A stretch of DNA of 64,000 nt from Chinchilla lanigera (GCF_000276665.1 NW_004955473.1:9827333-9891332), one strand, 5' to 3'; shown: positions 1 to 13,613, numbered from the stretch's first letter. The notes: generated from the letters alone by a model not told the origin. Numbers and translations are program-made.

Positions 1-540
1 GAGGTAAAATCATCCTATTGCAGTGATACATGCATATCCATGTTTATAGCACCACAATTTATAATAGCTAAATTTAAGAAACAGCCAATATGCTCATCAA
101 CAAGTGAATGGATAATGAAAATGTGGTATTTATATACAGTGGGGTAATAGTCTACCATAAATGGATGCATCTCCTGACCATAATTTTAAGCAAAATATAT
201 CAAACATACAAGGTTAAATATTGCATGGTTTCTCTTATGTAAGAAACCCAAATTATAAATAAAAGGCAAAATAAAAGACAAATATTAGAAGTAGGGAGAT
301 CATGAAATGGGGAACAGAGGAAGACATAGATGGAGAGGGGAGAGAAGAAAGATAAAAAGAATTATTAAAGAAGAGATTGGAAGAAAAAATGGAAATAGAG
401 CTTTTGCAAATGGGAAAGGGAAGAAGAGTTGGAAAAAATAAGAATTAGGATGTGTTATGTAAATGTACAAACTCCCCATTATAGCTATAATCATTATGTA
501 CTACAAACATGTACTAGTAAAAGAGTAAAATATAAAAAAA
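1..540 (+). mobile_element. L1 3' end, cut by the window edge
   Basis: The end of L1 ORF2 and the 3' UTR are recognisable: catgtttatagcaccacaat, aatggataatgaaaatgtgg, tttctcttatgtaagaaacc. It is the same family as the copy at 45.0-46.06 kb, which can be followed almost base for base. It ends in an A-rich stretch near 530. Confidence 0.8.
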
Positions 541-2055
541 ATATGGCTCTTATAAGGGTAGAGTATACTTGAGGTCCAGAAGTAAACTTTTTGTTTCATT
601 GGAAAAAAAGGGTACGAAGTATAGGGTGGGCGAGGCTAATGCACAGTAGATGGACAAAGGAACAACTCTCTCTTAGAATCACACCTGGAAAAGCCCTTGG
701 AATCAGGGACAGAGCCAAGTAACTATGGCGAAAGTGAAAATTCAACCAAACAGGTGTTTTCTGAATACAATATCCAACAACTTTTTGGCTATTTTTGAGT
801 GTTTTTCCCGCAACGTAATGATTTGGAGACCAAATGGAGTCAACTATCCAGGCCTTGTGTAAACTCCTATTACATCTGTCTTGTATGTCATTAACATCCT
901 TGGGCAGTCTTCATGGATTGATTGATTGATTGATTGATTGACCACTTTTCAGATCTTTCCAAAATCTGAAAAATGAACATGCATTCAGTATATAGATCAG
1001 GCACTTTTTAAAGTGTCTGAAATGTTAATTTGGTCACTCAGACTAAGTAATTAAGGCAGTGTTAATAAGGATTTGTGCTATAAACATTTGCAATTGAGAA
1101 GTAATAATTTCATTGTTGCTGTTGTATTTGCTTTCTAGGTTGAAGGTGTTACAGAAATTGCATTTTTTAGTGTTACTACTACATAGTAGTATAGGTGCTA
1201 AACAGAGAAGCATGCCACTATCCAATTTCATGCTTTCCATGTAAGGTTAAAATAAAGAAAAACATTCCTAAACATTTAATAAAAATGTCAACTATTTTCA
1301 ATTCAAATCTTTTCTCTGAATGTTGTAATACATGTAAAAGTCAATGGAGATCTCAGATTTAGGCTCTGCCTATTTAACCTACAATGATAATGCTCCCTTG
1401 GAAACAGGAAAGGCTCCGGAGTTTATATCATTATCTCCACTGTCTGGGTGATAATATACTGAAGTACTACTCCAACATATACTTCCCAGTGAATAATATT
1501 TCTCTAATTTGTGTTAATGTTGTTAAATAATTTCAAAACTCTCCCCAAGGCAACTGTTCTGTGCTAGGGAGCTAAACATGGGAGAGGCCAACATTGTGTC
1601 TGCCTGCAGACACAGATGTTCTTTCTATTGTCTGAAAGCACAGAATGTGCTCTAAAATATCGGTGTTCTTTCAGTGAGTCAAAGTGACATGATGATGTCG
1701 AGAGAATCCTTAAAATTAGTATATAGTGGAGTAATATTTCAAAATGACATCTAAAATGCATTAAACTCACATAACAATAATGAATTAATATATGAATAAT
1801 TTAAGGGCCTCTTTTCATATTGTCAGTGATGGAGGAAATGCCCATTTTCTCCTGGCTGCTATATCCCTCAGAGTATTTTGGCAACTGGATGTAAAAATCC
1901 AGCTGGAAACACTAGCAACTGAATGAAACCTGGGAAATGAGAAATAGGAGGTTCTAGCCTCAGCCACATGCACAGTACACAAATGATAACTGGGCTGTGA
2001 ATTTCAGTGTACTACTTATAACTTCATGTGCTATATGATGTGAGTAGGACTCAAG
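541..2055. other. TENM1: Intron, no recognisable element
   Basis: Apparently unique AT-rich sequence. The only structure I see is an (ATTG)6 microsatellite at about 915-941. Short open frames here have no family resemblance or splice context. Confidence 0.5.
915..941 (+). repeat. (GATT)n tetranucleotide microsatellite
   Basis: Six near-perfect repeats of gatt/attg. Confidence 0.9.
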
Positions 2056-2255
2056 GTTAAACTTGTTCTAAGTTAACGTTGCCACCTAGTATGTACCTGT
2101 GTGGCCTCGGACAATGTAATTTCTCTTTGAACTTCAATTGCTTTATTCAGAAAAAAAGGATAATAGCTTTTTACTTAGGGGATTCTGTGAGGATTGAGTG
2201 AAATAATGTATGCTTCAAGGCCTGATACAGAGAAGATGCTAAATTCACATTTGGG
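2056..2255 (+). mobile_element. MIR SINE (core and right part)
   Basis: Diverged match to the MIR consensus in sense orientation: gtgtggcctcggacaatgta, then a poly-pyrimidine/gataata segment, then tgtgaggattgagtgaaata and the ...gcctgatacagagaagatgct end. Confidence 0.7.
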
Positions 2256-3335
2256 TTGACTTTCTTCTTTTCTTAAATACATAAAACTGCATGTTCTGTA
2301 GCTTAATTTCCATATACCTGTGTTCTAGGAGAGTGAAATGTAGTCTTTGAAACCAGAATTACTAGTCCCATTGGTTTTACCCTTGTATTTGTTCATTTTC
2401 AAGTGAATTTTCTGGTGAGTGAGGTAGATTAGTTTTCCAATTTCCCAAGCTAATGGAGAACAGGCTTTTTTTACTGATAGAAGTTTGCACTGGGGCTGTA
2501 ATATTAACAACACTATAAAAATAACTACATTCTTTTGCTCTAGCATATTTCAAGTGAGATCAAGATTAACCTTGATAACAAGTGAGTTTGACAGCTATGT
2601 CAGTGTTCTATACAGTCTCCCTTTTCTTTGTTAAATATTGAAGGTAGCGATAGTTAGACCTTAGTGTACATGTGTATTTAACCCATTTTTCCATTGGCTG
2701 TATGGCTGCTAAAAAACCCTTACAGCAACTAATGGTCAACTGAGGGAACATTAATAACTTCCAATTATTGAGAGGTACATTTTAGGGTTGTTTAAGTAGT
2801 GGCTGAATTCTCAGTGAGTTAATCACATTCTCTCCTCTGATCTTTAAACAGATAGCATGAATTGGAATTGCCTGGAAGGAATAACCAGCATTACAGGAAC
2901 AACCTGTAGCTATGCAATAAAACAAAGGCACTTCGTGTATTAAGACAGAAATAACAAATTTATGTCACCAATATCGTTAAGTCCACTTAATCTGTTAGGG
3001 TAGTTTATCAGTGAGCCCAGATTGATCCAGGAATCCTTCCTTCTAGGTGTAGGCTCAAACTTGATTTGTTGGTCATGTTAGTAGCATTGGTCAGTAATAA
3101 TCTTAGCCTTGAAGATTTCAGAGTACACAATTTGAGCCCATTTGATTCCACTGGAGTGAAGGCAAAATGGCAGACATGTCAAGAAAAATCTCAAAATCAT
3201 TTCCTTCATTCATGGCAGTTCCAAACATAGGTGTGTTTTTCTGTTTCATCAACTTTATTACTTTGATTCAACGCTTCCGGTGTTCTACTGTAACATTTAA
3301 ATTAGGTGAGCATAAAACACTCTTGTATTCCCCCT
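2256..3335. other. TENM1: Intron, nothing recognised
   Basis: No repeat family, RNA or exon-like segment that I can support. Confidence 0.5.
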
Positions 3336-4085
3336 ATATCTTCTAAAAATTTTTTTGTTGAAATGTAATTTATATTGAATAAATGACAAATATCTAGAGA
3401 GGGAAATTTGATAAATTTGATATACATATATACCGTGAAAACATTATCACAATCATGAGAGTGAATCTACCTATTACCCTCCCAAAGATTCTGCTCACCC
3501 TTTTGTTTCTGTTTTTAAAATTTTTGTTAGTACATGCTTTCAGTAAATAACAATTGTAATTGTTGTTGGGATAGAACATCTTAATTTATTTTATTTCCCT
3601 CTCCTCTTGCCTCCCATCCTTTCATCTCTTGATCCTTTTCTCACTCACCCTTTTGCAGTATTTTTCCTACCCTCCACGCTCTTCTCAACCACCCCTGAAG
3701 AATCACTGATCTGTGCTCTGTCATCACAGATTAGTTGCCCTTTTCTAAAATTTTAAATAAATGTAAACATAGGACATGTAGATGTTCTGCATAGTTTGTC
3801 AGCTTAATTATTTTGATATTTATTAGTGTCACTGTACGTAGTATTAGTTCATTTCTTTTTGTGTATCAGTTGTATTCTATTGGATGTATGAACCCAATTT
3901 TGTATTTCTTCTCCTACTAATAATCTTTTGATTCATTTCTAACTTTTGGCTCTTACAAAGGAAAGTGGTTGTAAGCATTTACATACTGATCTCTGTAGGG
4001 GCATATGCTTTCATTTCTCATTGGTAAATATCCAGAGGTCGAATAGTTAGATCATGTGGTAAGTGTGCATTTAACTTTATAGGAC
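3336..4085 (-). mobile_element. Old L1 3' region (L1M type), antisense
   Basis: Read on the minus strand this is the L1 3' UTR and ORF2-end region. On the + strand the typical inverse phrases are visible: tgtattctattggatgtatg, aggggcatatgctttcattt, ggtaaatatccagaggtcga. Strongly diverged and without a clear tail. Confidence 0.6.
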
Positions 4086-4202
4086 ATAGAGGCCTAATTA
4101 ACCTCAGAGCCAACATTATTCTTAACCTACCTAACAAAGCTTAACAGCAGGGCCCAAATGACAAAATTGTTGCCAAGTAATTTACCCACATACTAGAGCA
4201 GA

Positions 4203-4243
4203 TCTCTATCTATCTACCTATGTATCGTCTATCTATCTATCAT
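4203..4243 (+). repeat. (TCTA)n microsatellite, interrupted
   Basis: Imperfect tcta/ctat repeats around atctatctatctatc. Confidence 0.85.
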
Positions 4244-4250
4244 TATCATC

Positions 4251-7200
4251 TGTGGGATACACTGAGGATGGCACTAAATGGCTAAATTGTGAAGTTTCCC
4301 AATCTGGCTGTTGTGAGCAAAGACTATTCCAGCCTTGTTTTCAGAAGTTATTCCCTTTATTCTTCTCACGTGATCTTTCTGCAGCCTCAGATGGTTTCCT
4401 TTCATGCATGTGCTATTCAGAATGCAGGAAATGTTCAGCGGGCCCCTCAAAAGATTTTTATAGTTTACTCTTTGTGTAGCTATCTCCTCTGGGATACTCT
4501 GTACTGAAAACACTAGCTGCCTTGGCCTTCCCAGAATACTAGAGCCATCCTCTCAACTCAGAGAGGGTCCACTCAGCTCCACTTACTCGTCTGTGCCTCC
4601 TTCAGGCTCTGAGGCCTGGAAAATCAGTCAGTGGGGAAACCATACGACCTTAATTTGTTTCCAACATGTTAGAGGTCACTATGCTTCACTATCTATTGCC
4701 CAATGTCTGAAAACTTCTGTTATGTACATTTTGTGTGTGGACTTTGTTGTTTGTTCTTCTCATTTCAGACAGAAGGATGAATGTAGTTTCTGTCACCCTA
4801 TCTTGGCTGGAAGTGGAAGTCTTGTCCATAACTTAATGTTTTGGTATATAATGAATTAAAATTTAAAACTTCAGAATGAGCATCCAAAGTGTTATTTCCT
4901 CAACCTTTTTCCATTTGAAAAGTTATTTTCTTTCTAATCCCAAAAATTGTTTTGAGTAAACTTTTCTGAATTCCTGACAACCAAAGTTTTCAAGAAAGCC
5001 ACATACCCACTCCAGGACACTGTACAACACTAAAAAGGCGGCAATTTCTATATGGTACATGGCATCCAACTGAAGGGGACAAAAGAAACTTCTATTCAAG
5101 TTGCTTAAAGACTGTTTCACTAGAGTTTTGAGAATGGTTTCAGTAAAAGCCCCTCAGTTCAACACCCTTTGGCATATTTCTGAAGAGTTTTATTAGGGAA
5201 TCACCGCTTAATTCATGAGACCAAAATGTATAGTAACGATGGCATCCTTTATGATACTATTTCAGTAAGATTTTCTTTTCCATCAGTCTAATATTGCTAT
5301 AAGTTTTATATTTCCCTTGAATCTATAGAATGTTTTCTTCCATTTTTTGCCAAATCTGTGGAGCGTCTATTATTCAAAATATACAGTTAATTTATCAAAA
5401 TACAATTTGCTTTTGTAGGCAGTGTTTTGTTAAGTGAATTGCCTCATGTGTCAGAATTGCGTTCAATTTGTTAATTCTTTCCAGAGTGGTTTCATATTGA
5501 TTTTAAAACTTTGGTGTTTAATGATAACTGTACTTAGAAGTTCAGTGTTAACTTATAATCATGTAGTTCTGCATATATCACACAGGATTTTACATTTGAT
5601 TTTTGTTTCATTTATTGTATATATTTAAGGGTCAATTATGCTTTGATACATTTATCTTCACTTTTATATAAACAGTGAAATTAGTTTTTCCTGAAGTGAA
5701 GCAAAGTAACATGCCCACCAGCCGATATTGCTATCGTGTATGCGTGTGTGTGTGTATGGCTTAGGAGTACCTAACTTTTAGTCTTTTGACAAATTACCAG
5801 TATATTGCTTTATTTTTAAAGATATTGAAAACTGAGAAGACATTATAGGAGCTGAAAATCTTAATTTAGGAGATAATATATATGACACAAATATAAAGAA
5901 AAAATTGCAAGCAGATATAACATTATGTATTAAGGATTAGAAGTGCTATAGGGAAGGGTTAAATCATTGGTTGGAGGAGAGGAACATTTGAGAATACTTT
6001 CAGAAGATACTGAGACAGGCTGGATCTTTGTCATTGGTGAAAAATCAGAGGCAAGTACTGTAGGTATTTGGCATTAGATGTTCAAAGACAGAAGCAAAAA
6101 AAATAGAGCTTCTTTGAATGATGGTAAGAATCCCCTAGTAAGAGAGAACATAGTTTATTTAGTAGTTCTTCGTGGACACTAACTCTGGTGCATAATTCTA
6201 TCTTAGCATCTTCATTCATAACAAATGCTAATAGAGAAGTGTTGAATACTGCAGAAGTTACATTGCCTTTATATTTGTGAAGAACTCACAACTGTTTTTA
6301 ATGGTTATTCACATCTTTAGCTCATTGGTCTTCTCTTCTAAATGGAATTGTGCAGCAGATTAATGTAGTTTAAAATTTCAGGCACATACACTCACATTGA
6401 GCAAACAACTTCACATGCTTAGTGAGCATAATGGAAATGCACAACTATACCTAGAAGACCACAGTGGGCAATAAGGATTCAGGCTCCAAAGTGTTATGAA
6501 CAGCTAGAAAATTGGAGCAGCACAGGTAAGAAATGAGAAATTTTGAGGGCCATTGAGCACCATACATTTGCAGTGTTCAGTAGCCCTGAAAATTTCTCAT
6601 TTAAGTCAGGAAGTTTCTGTGTTGTTCGACATGTTGAAATAAAGGGAACATGTGCAGGTACCCATTGATCTAAATTTCTGTTGCAGTCCAGGACCTCCCA
6701 CCATCTTTCCTGGTCCCTGATTATTTTTCCAGACTCTTGTTACAAACATTGCAGAGAAGGTAGCCACTTTTTTTTAAAACTGTACACTAGTACAGTTATA
6801 CTGGCAACTGCTGTTTTATCTTCAGAACAAGTTCTCCAACCTGACATGAATTCAGTCTAAATTGAACTCACCTCTAAGCTCAAAATTAGTTCAGAGAAAG
6901 AACAGTTACTTAATCCCACATCAGATTTCCTTCCTCTCCTTAGATTGCTGGAAAATACTTTAATCTATTTACGATTGGAGCTTGTTTTCATTTCTTCCAG
7001 GTTCCTGCCACATTTCCCTTCCATTTGACTTTGTGCTACTATTCTTTGTCCTTCTCTGGTTTGGGCCATTTTTACAGGTTTGCAGTTCACTGTCTGACGT
7101 TATTCCCTTTGGCATAAACATGATCTTCTAACTGTGTTTGAGATGTCTCTAGTAAGCCAATATTCATTCATCACAAAGCAGGAGTATTTATACTTTAGTG

Positions 7201-8362
7201 TTTAAATCTGCCCAGAATGTTGCCATGCTTTTCTGTATTGATGGAGAAATCCTTAAAATTAAGGTACAACTGGTACGTCCTGAGTGCCAAGGTAATGGGT
7301 GCATTTGGAACTGTGAGGGAAGATTAGTCTTCAGAAGCTCAGTTATATTACTAAAGTCGTCTGATAACTGCAGGCCCCAGTCCTACACATTGGGAACACT
7401 TTATCTCTCAATCCTGTGTGCCCGAGAAAAAGCTGATGAGTCTTCAGCAGAAAAATAAAGGTCAGGTTTGGGTTATATCCCTTTACTACTGTGTTATCCA
7501 TAGGACCTTGTAAAAGGATTTCTGTGCAGTTTCCAAAGGACATGCCACGGTCCTGTGAACTCAGCCTTCCCACTGTCGAGTACGATACTGATAATTCTTT
7601 ATCCTGAAGAGGAGAGGAAGTTTAATTGGACTGATTTTTAAAGACTAAGAAAATATTAAAGAAGACTTTTTTTTCAACTGGAAGTTATGTTTGTGTTCAG
7701 TGAAGCTGTGTTAAAGTGAACTTACAAGAACTGATCTGTCAAACAATTTTGTATAATTTTCTCTGATGCCCTCAAAGTGAAAAATACAAAATGGTACCCA
7801 GTGGTGAAAATTATTTGTCTCCAGTCTAGTGTTGCTCATTTCTTTCTTTCTTTGTGTTTCTTGTTTAAGACTACAATAATCTATTTCATGTTCTCCTGAA
7901 ACCAGTAACGAATTATTAAGGGGTCAATAATATTTTTAATTATGTGACATTTTATTCATTGTGCCATAAATACTACATGCAATAGCTACATTTATAAACT
8001 GATAATTTTAGGTTAATGAGTAGCAACTTACTCAGTTGCATTTTATATTTCAGATACTCTACCTATTTATCAATAATCTTGCAGTTCTCGGGGGTTACCT
8101 AGACTATGTAAACAGTTTAACATAGCAAGACTTGTAATCATAAGACAAAATGTCATTTAACTAATATGTGTGATTATCTTCCACAGTGGAAGTGTGAATA
8201 ATACCTTGATTCAAAGAACCATTAACTCTTCCCGTTTAAATGTTGACATTCTACATTTTGCCATAACTGACGCTTTATAAACTACAGAATTTTAGAACAA
8301 AACCATTGCCTAGATATTTATTCCTGGATTGACCTACACATTTTATAAATGATGAAAGTGAC
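4251..8362. other. TENM1: Intron, nothing recognised
   Basis: About 4.1 kb with a short (GT)n near 5744-5755 and no repeat I can name with confidence. Several open frames of 65-90 codons (for example 4252-4479, 4593-4859, 7198-7458) have no domain, no splice signals in the right places and no coding-like composition. Confidence 0.45.
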
Positions 8363-8491
8363 GGGGCTGGGAATTTAGCTCAGTGGCACAGCGCCTGCCT
8401 GACAAGTACAATGTCATGAGTTCGATTCCCGGTACTGGAAAAAAAAAACAAAAACCAAAAAACAAACAAAAAAACAAACACAAAAAAAGAA
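8363..8491 (+). mobile_element. ID SINE
   Basis: tRNA-derived body from ggggctgggaatttagctca to ttcgattcccggtactgg, with pol III A-box (tagctcagtgg) and B-box (gagttcgattc) like segments, then a CA-interrupted A-rich tail. Target-site duplication is not clear. Confidence 0.9.
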
Positions 8492-9359
8492 AGGGAGGCC
8501 CCTTAAATGACTTATCTAAAAGCACATGGGTAAGTAACAATACCTGATTTCAACCCTAATTCGTAAGAGTTGTTGTGAATCTCAGTAATCACAATAATTA
8601 TATCCTCCCTTCCTTATTTGGAAGACAGCCCACACGTTTTAAAATTACATGCCAATTTTTTGGCTCTTGGGTAACATTAATCATGCTTAACCAATTATTT
8701 ATCTGGAATCTGATAATTTAAATCTCTGTTTATAGAGGAAGTGGAAATAGGTACAATTTTAAGAAGAATAAAACCTTTAAGACTCAGAAAGGGCATACCT
8801 AGAAAAATGCCAATACTGTATACATAAACCATTACTTTTCCTTTCAAGTTTGATAAATGGTTTCTCCATACTGAACACTTGAAGATCAGCTCCTAGTTTC
8901 ATAGAAAAAAATATAGTAGCTCATTTTATTCAGCATTTCATAGCATTTTTAAAAAATGATTAATTTATTTGTATTCATACAAGCCTAAGGTGATCCTATG
9001 TGCCAAAATCATTCATGTTAGCTAATGATTCCCAGCTACAAACTGTTCCCTCAGTTGCTGAAAGGTCAGCAGTGATCAGTTGCATCTTTAGATCTCCTCC
9101 TAAATTCGGCTTTCAAATCTTGATGTCTCTAGGACAAAAGTAATCCCTAGAGGATCACTGAGAAACCATGCATCAGTTAGTCTTGATTGCCTCTTGGCTT
9201 AGATATAAGCAAGATAACATTTTGACTATCTTTTTGCTCCTATTCCACACACTTTTTTTGACTGCAGGGAAAAGATCAGGACCTCCTTCCATCTCTTGCT
9301 TTACCTATGAAAATTGACTGATTCAAAATTGTCTCAGACTTTTAAATACTGCTGATGTA
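8492..9359. other. TENM1: Intron, nothing recognised
   Basis: No element or exon that I can support. Confidence 0.45.
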
Positions 9360-10195
9360 CAACTCATTAAAAAAACTTTACAGAAGTATAACTGATCTGC
9401 AGTAAACTACACATAAAGTGCCAAAGTTTTCTTGTGTCCCTTTGTTATAAATCTCTTTCTCCATTCTCTTTCAGAGGAAAACAGGCAGTACAGATTAGTT
9501 TTCATCTCCTAGCATTGTGTATAAATAAAAACATACACTATATGGACTTTTGGTTTATCTTCTTCCAGTCAGTGTAATTATTTTGAAGTCTGTCTATGTT
9601 GTTATGTGTCAGCAACTCATTCCTTTTTAGGAGTTACTAATATTCCACGGTGCAGACGTATCTGGTGTTACCTGTTTAACTATTTGTGGACACTTGGGTC
9701 ATTTCTACTTTTTATTTATTATTTCTAAAATTGCTATGAAAAACTTTATATTGATTTTTATTCGGAAGGAAGTTTTAATTTCTTTATGATATATGTCCAG
9801 GAGCACACAATTACTGTCTTGGTAATTACACCACTACCTCTTTAGGAAACTGCCAAACTTTTCCCAGAGTGGTTATAGAATTTTATTTTTGCATCACCAG
9901 TGTTTGAAAATTGGTATTGCTCTATTTCTTTGGTAATGTTTGGCATGGTGTGCTTTTGTTAACCCTTCTAGCAGATGTGCCATTGTATCTCATTGTGGTT
10001 TTAGAATCCGTTTGCCAAGTAACTATTGATGTTAAATATTTTTTCATTTTCTTATTGGTGATTTCTGTATCTTTTGTTTTTAAATATCTTTTCAAATCTT
10101 TCACCAGTTTAAAAAGTGAATTCCAACTCTTTAGTAATCTGTTGGGATTTTATCACTTGAAAAACTGCAAAACAGATTTTCCTTAGAATAAAAAT
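9360..10195 (-). mobile_element. Old L1 3' region, antisense
   Basis: Minus-strand L1M-like sequence: + strand phrases such as acttgggtcatttctacttt, gttttagaatccgtttgcca and atgtgccattgtatctcatt are inverse ORF2-end/3' UTR segments. Diverged and full of stops. Confidence 0.6.
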
Positions 10196-11150
10196 TAGAT
10201 ACACATTTGTGAGCCTGCAAATACATCATTCACGTATCTGTCCATGTTTACTGTTGATATGTAGCTTCTCACAGCACTAGTCTATCCATTCAAACCTGAG
10301 ATATTCTGAGTTTGTACTTACCTTTTTTCTTGTGGACAGCTCCTTTGAGAAGAACAGGTGTATAGTAATTCAGTTGAACTTTATCTTCTCTAGGGGATGG
10401 GTAGTATTTTAGGTAATAAGGTTATATATGAAAGGCTATAAAACAACCACTTAAATTTCATTGTAAGTGTTTTATAGGTGGTGCATCCTATGGGAGTTTA
10501 AAGCACAACCAGGGCTGTTGTGTACTTAAGGAAGTATTTTACAATGCTAACATTGATTTCAAGAAACAGAAATGAGGCAGTTCAATGAACATCATTTGAT
10601 GTAAATAAATGAAATGCTTTTCTTCTTATGTTTGCCACATTTAAAAGAGGAACAACTGATAGCCTATTTGAATTGTTACTTTTTAAATCATAGATTGACA
10701 AGGAAATATATATCTATGTGACTGCATTTAGTTATTGAATTTGTGATTTAGTCTTTATTTTCAAATCAGGGTATAGTTCCAATAGAAAATAAATTGTTTA
10801 CTTTATGCTTTTTATTATGTTACATGACATTTCTTTAGAAAGGAGCAATCCATGTGCAAATTTGTTTTTGAATTGGAAAAAATCTCTTTAATGAAAAGGG
10901 AATCTGCTTACATCTGTCAGTGCTCTTTTGTAAAAATCAAATCTAGTGTTATGTCAATCTGGAATGACAAATGTCTGTGTGTTTATTTTTATTTGCTCAT
11001 TTTTTTCAACAAATGTCACGACTCAAGTGCTTATATTAAAAGCTTTGGAAAGTCACAATTCCCATGCCATTTTTTGAGAGAAGCTAAATTCAAGTCTGTG
11101 CTTGTGGAAGTAAATTTCCTAATTAGTACCCTGAATGCATAAACAGAGGC
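10196..11150. other. TENM1: Intron, nothing recognised
   Basis: No element or exon that I can support; the 96-codon frame at 10852-11142 has no recognisable domain. Confidence 0.45.
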
Positions 11151-11166
11151 ACTTCACAGTAATTTG

Positions 11167-11323
11167 CCAGGCAGACACTGTGCCGCTGAGCTATATCCTC
11201 GGTCCCCTGAAATCTACATTTTATTTTATTTTACTTTATTTTATTTTATGGTACCAGGAATTGAACTCAGGACGTTGCACTTGCCAGGCAGGTGCTTATG
11301 CCACTGAGCTATATCCCCGGCCC
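11167..11323 (-). mobile_element. ID dimer: full ID plus truncated second ID
   Basis: Read on the minus strand: a full ID body (11323 down to about 11250), a TAAAA-type tail (about 11249-11219), a short linker, then the first half of a second ID (about 11206-11167) that stops inside CTGCCTGGCA. The whole 157-nt unit lies between acttcacagtaatttg (11151-11166) and acttcacagcaatttg (11324-11339), 15 of 16 identical, so it appears to have moved as one unit. Confidence 0.8.
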
Positions 11324-11456
11324 ACTTCACAGCAATTTGTAATAAATGTTTTCCTGTGCCTCCAAAAAGAAGTAAGGCAGGTGTGGCAATACCATGATAA
11401 GATGGTGCCCTCAGAGTTTCTCTTTTCCTGTCTACTATTAGCTTAGAGAAATTTCT

Positions 11457-11675
11457 AGGGCAGTTGTTTTCAAAGTGTGATCTCTGCGCCAGCAAGCAGC
11501 ATGGACCTCAACTGAAAATTTATTCAAAATGCAAAGTCTCTGGCCCTACCCCACATGTGGTGCTTTTGAAACCGGGAAGCAGGAATGGTGGTGGGTGTAG
11601 GATACCCAAATCTATGTTTTAACAAGCCTTTCCAGTGATTTGGAAGCAGACAAGTTTTAGAACTACTGGTTTAGG
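11457..11675 (+). mobile_element. MER5A-like hAT-Charlie DNA transposon remnant
   Basis: Begins gcagttgttttcaaagtgtg and ends agttttagaactactggttt, matching the inverted ends of MER5A (cagtggttctcaa...). The middle keeps aaatgcaaagtctctggccc and ctatgttttaacaagccttt. Non-autonomous, no coding capacity. Confidence 0.75.
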
Positions 11676-12889
11676 GGGATGAAGGAAGTAGTGAACACAA
11701 ACCTATGGAAAATTCCTTTCTTGCATCTTCAAGCTTACAGGTTCATTACCAGATTGCAGTAGCACCAACTGCACAGTAGGACTGGCTAATGGAACACTGT
11801 GAAATTAGGAAGCATGAATATTAACACATCGTAATATTCTAAATTCCTAAGATTTATATTGGGCAGAAAGGAGTTTTACTTTTAGCTTTATGGCAAGGAG
11901 AGCCATGGTTTGATAAGGTCTTCCATTTGATAAGTAGAACATATGCTTATTTTGAAAGCATTAACCCTTTGAAATTTAGATAACTTTCACAGAAAAATAG
12001 AATTATTTCTAAACATAATTATCACAGAAATTATGAAGTGACATTCTCAGTAGTGAATTATAACCCTGAAAAAGTTCATTGTAATTTAGTTTTTATAATA
12101 CATCGTAATAACTTTATTTGTCTTCAATATCTGTTTCACAAAGCACAGTGCTAGGTACCTAGTGTTTAAATTTATTTATTTAATTAAATAAGCATTAAGA
12201 ATTGATTTGTTAAGCCCATATTTGGCAATGTGTATGTTACAAGAATAGTTATTGTAACAATTATATTTCTATTCTATATTGCTTTCTTTAATATATGGTG
12301 TAAGAACTGGCACTTTTTAAATTCAAACAATAAATTCATATTAGTGTTTACATTTTATTGATATGTGCTAAGGATTAGATGCACTCAGTTAAACCTCTTC
12401 CTGGCCAAATGACATACCCTGTCTCTGATGGCAGTCTGAGAAAATCCTATATAGTGTACTCTATCCCTGGATTACCTTATCTAAGTATTACATGGACATT
12501 TCAGATGATATGTCTTGGCATGTGGTCACTTTTCATTAACTTATTAGGGATTCTTAAAGCGTCCTTCCTTTTTCTGACTCCTTGCCATAATTGAATATAA
12601 AATTACCTGTAAGATGGAATGACTGATATTTATGCAGTAAGCTGATGGAGCTTCACTGATGCCTAGGAGAAATGATGCCCAAATGGGTATTTTTGGAAAA
12701 AGGGCTCTGTGGCTAAGGACATATAATATTTACATTCCTTAATTTTCTTCAGCTGCCAAAAGAGATTTGTTACATCATCTTTAAGATCCTAAACATTTTA
12801 AATTCTAAGATTTTGAGGGAAAGATCAAAACCATGAAGCACAGCCATGGTGCAATATGTGACTGAAAATTTTATATGTGTTGGGGTTTT
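11676..12889. other. TENM1: Intron, nothing firmly recognised
   Basis: A short MIR/L2-like stretch may lie near 12120-12170 (cacagtgctaggtacctagt) but it is too short to call. Confidence 0.4.
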
Positions 12890-12973
12890 CTTTTTTTTTT
12901 GGAATCGGGAATTGGACTCAGGACCTTGTGCTTGTCAGGCAGGCACTATGCCACTGAACTATATCCCCAGTCC
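12890..12973 (-). mobile_element. ID SINE, antisense
   Basis: T-run then ggaatcgggaattggactca through to atatccccagtcc, the inverse ID body. More diverged than the copies at 16 kb or 43 kb. Confidence 0.85.
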
Positions 12974-13613
12974 TTGTATGTATTTGTTAAAGGAATGAAT
13001 TAAACAGAATTGTTAACATAAAGAAGGCCTTAACATCCTTTGGTGACAATGGGAAACATGAATGTTAGGTACTCATAATTTGAGAGTTTAAACTAACATG
13101 TTTTAGAAGTCATACTTTAGAAAAATATATGTAAATTTAATATTTTTCTCAGACTTTTATCAATGAATTATTTATTCTTAACCCCAATCTATATGAAATA
13201 CTTAGAAGAAACAATTGAATATTTCAAGCTTAAGTATGATCTATATATGATATGTGCTCTATATATCTATATATATGATATATTCTTTCTAGAAGATAAC
13301 TAGCTTTTAATGGAAAACTATTCTCTTCTTTACTTACTGCTTTGATTACATTTTGTGCAACCTAAAATTGCAGCTATTTGGGGAATGCTTTTTCCAGAAC
13401 CTTGTAAGAATCAACAGGAGCATAATTTTAAGCTACAGAAGTGCAAAATAAGCACAGAATCTCAGTCACCATAAATAAACAGCCAGAATTTTAAGTTTGA
13501 AAAGCTCTTAATTTCTACGAGTAGAGGAAGGGAGGCATGAGAAGAAAAGTGGAATTTGGGGGTGTATTTCTTCATTCTTGTAACATCTTTCTCTCAACTT
13601 TGTTTCTTCTCAG
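12974..13613 (+). other. TENM1: 3' end of the upstream TENM1 intron
   Basis: AT-rich sequence with an imperfect TATA-rich stretch near 13240-13285. The last 45 nt form a strong pyrimidine tract ending in cag at 13613; tctcaac around 13591-13597 is a plausible branch site. Confidence 0.7.

Noticed and set aside
8363..8440. tRNA-like genes (A and B boxes) at the ID loci
   Set aside because: These are ID SINEs: tRNA-derived, with A-tails, TSDs and many near-identical copies; no cloverleaf with a proper anticodon arm is kept.
13556..13613. Met-initiated start of the open frame upstream of the TENM1 exon
   Set aside because: These 58 nt are the intron's pyrimidine tract and acceptor; the frame joins the exon by chance and the TENM1 start is in an exon upstream of the window.
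1..13613. Upstream TENM1 exon encoding the protein start
   Set aside because: I looked for the expected basic (RKRK-like) segment and found none in any frame; the exon must lie upstream of the window.
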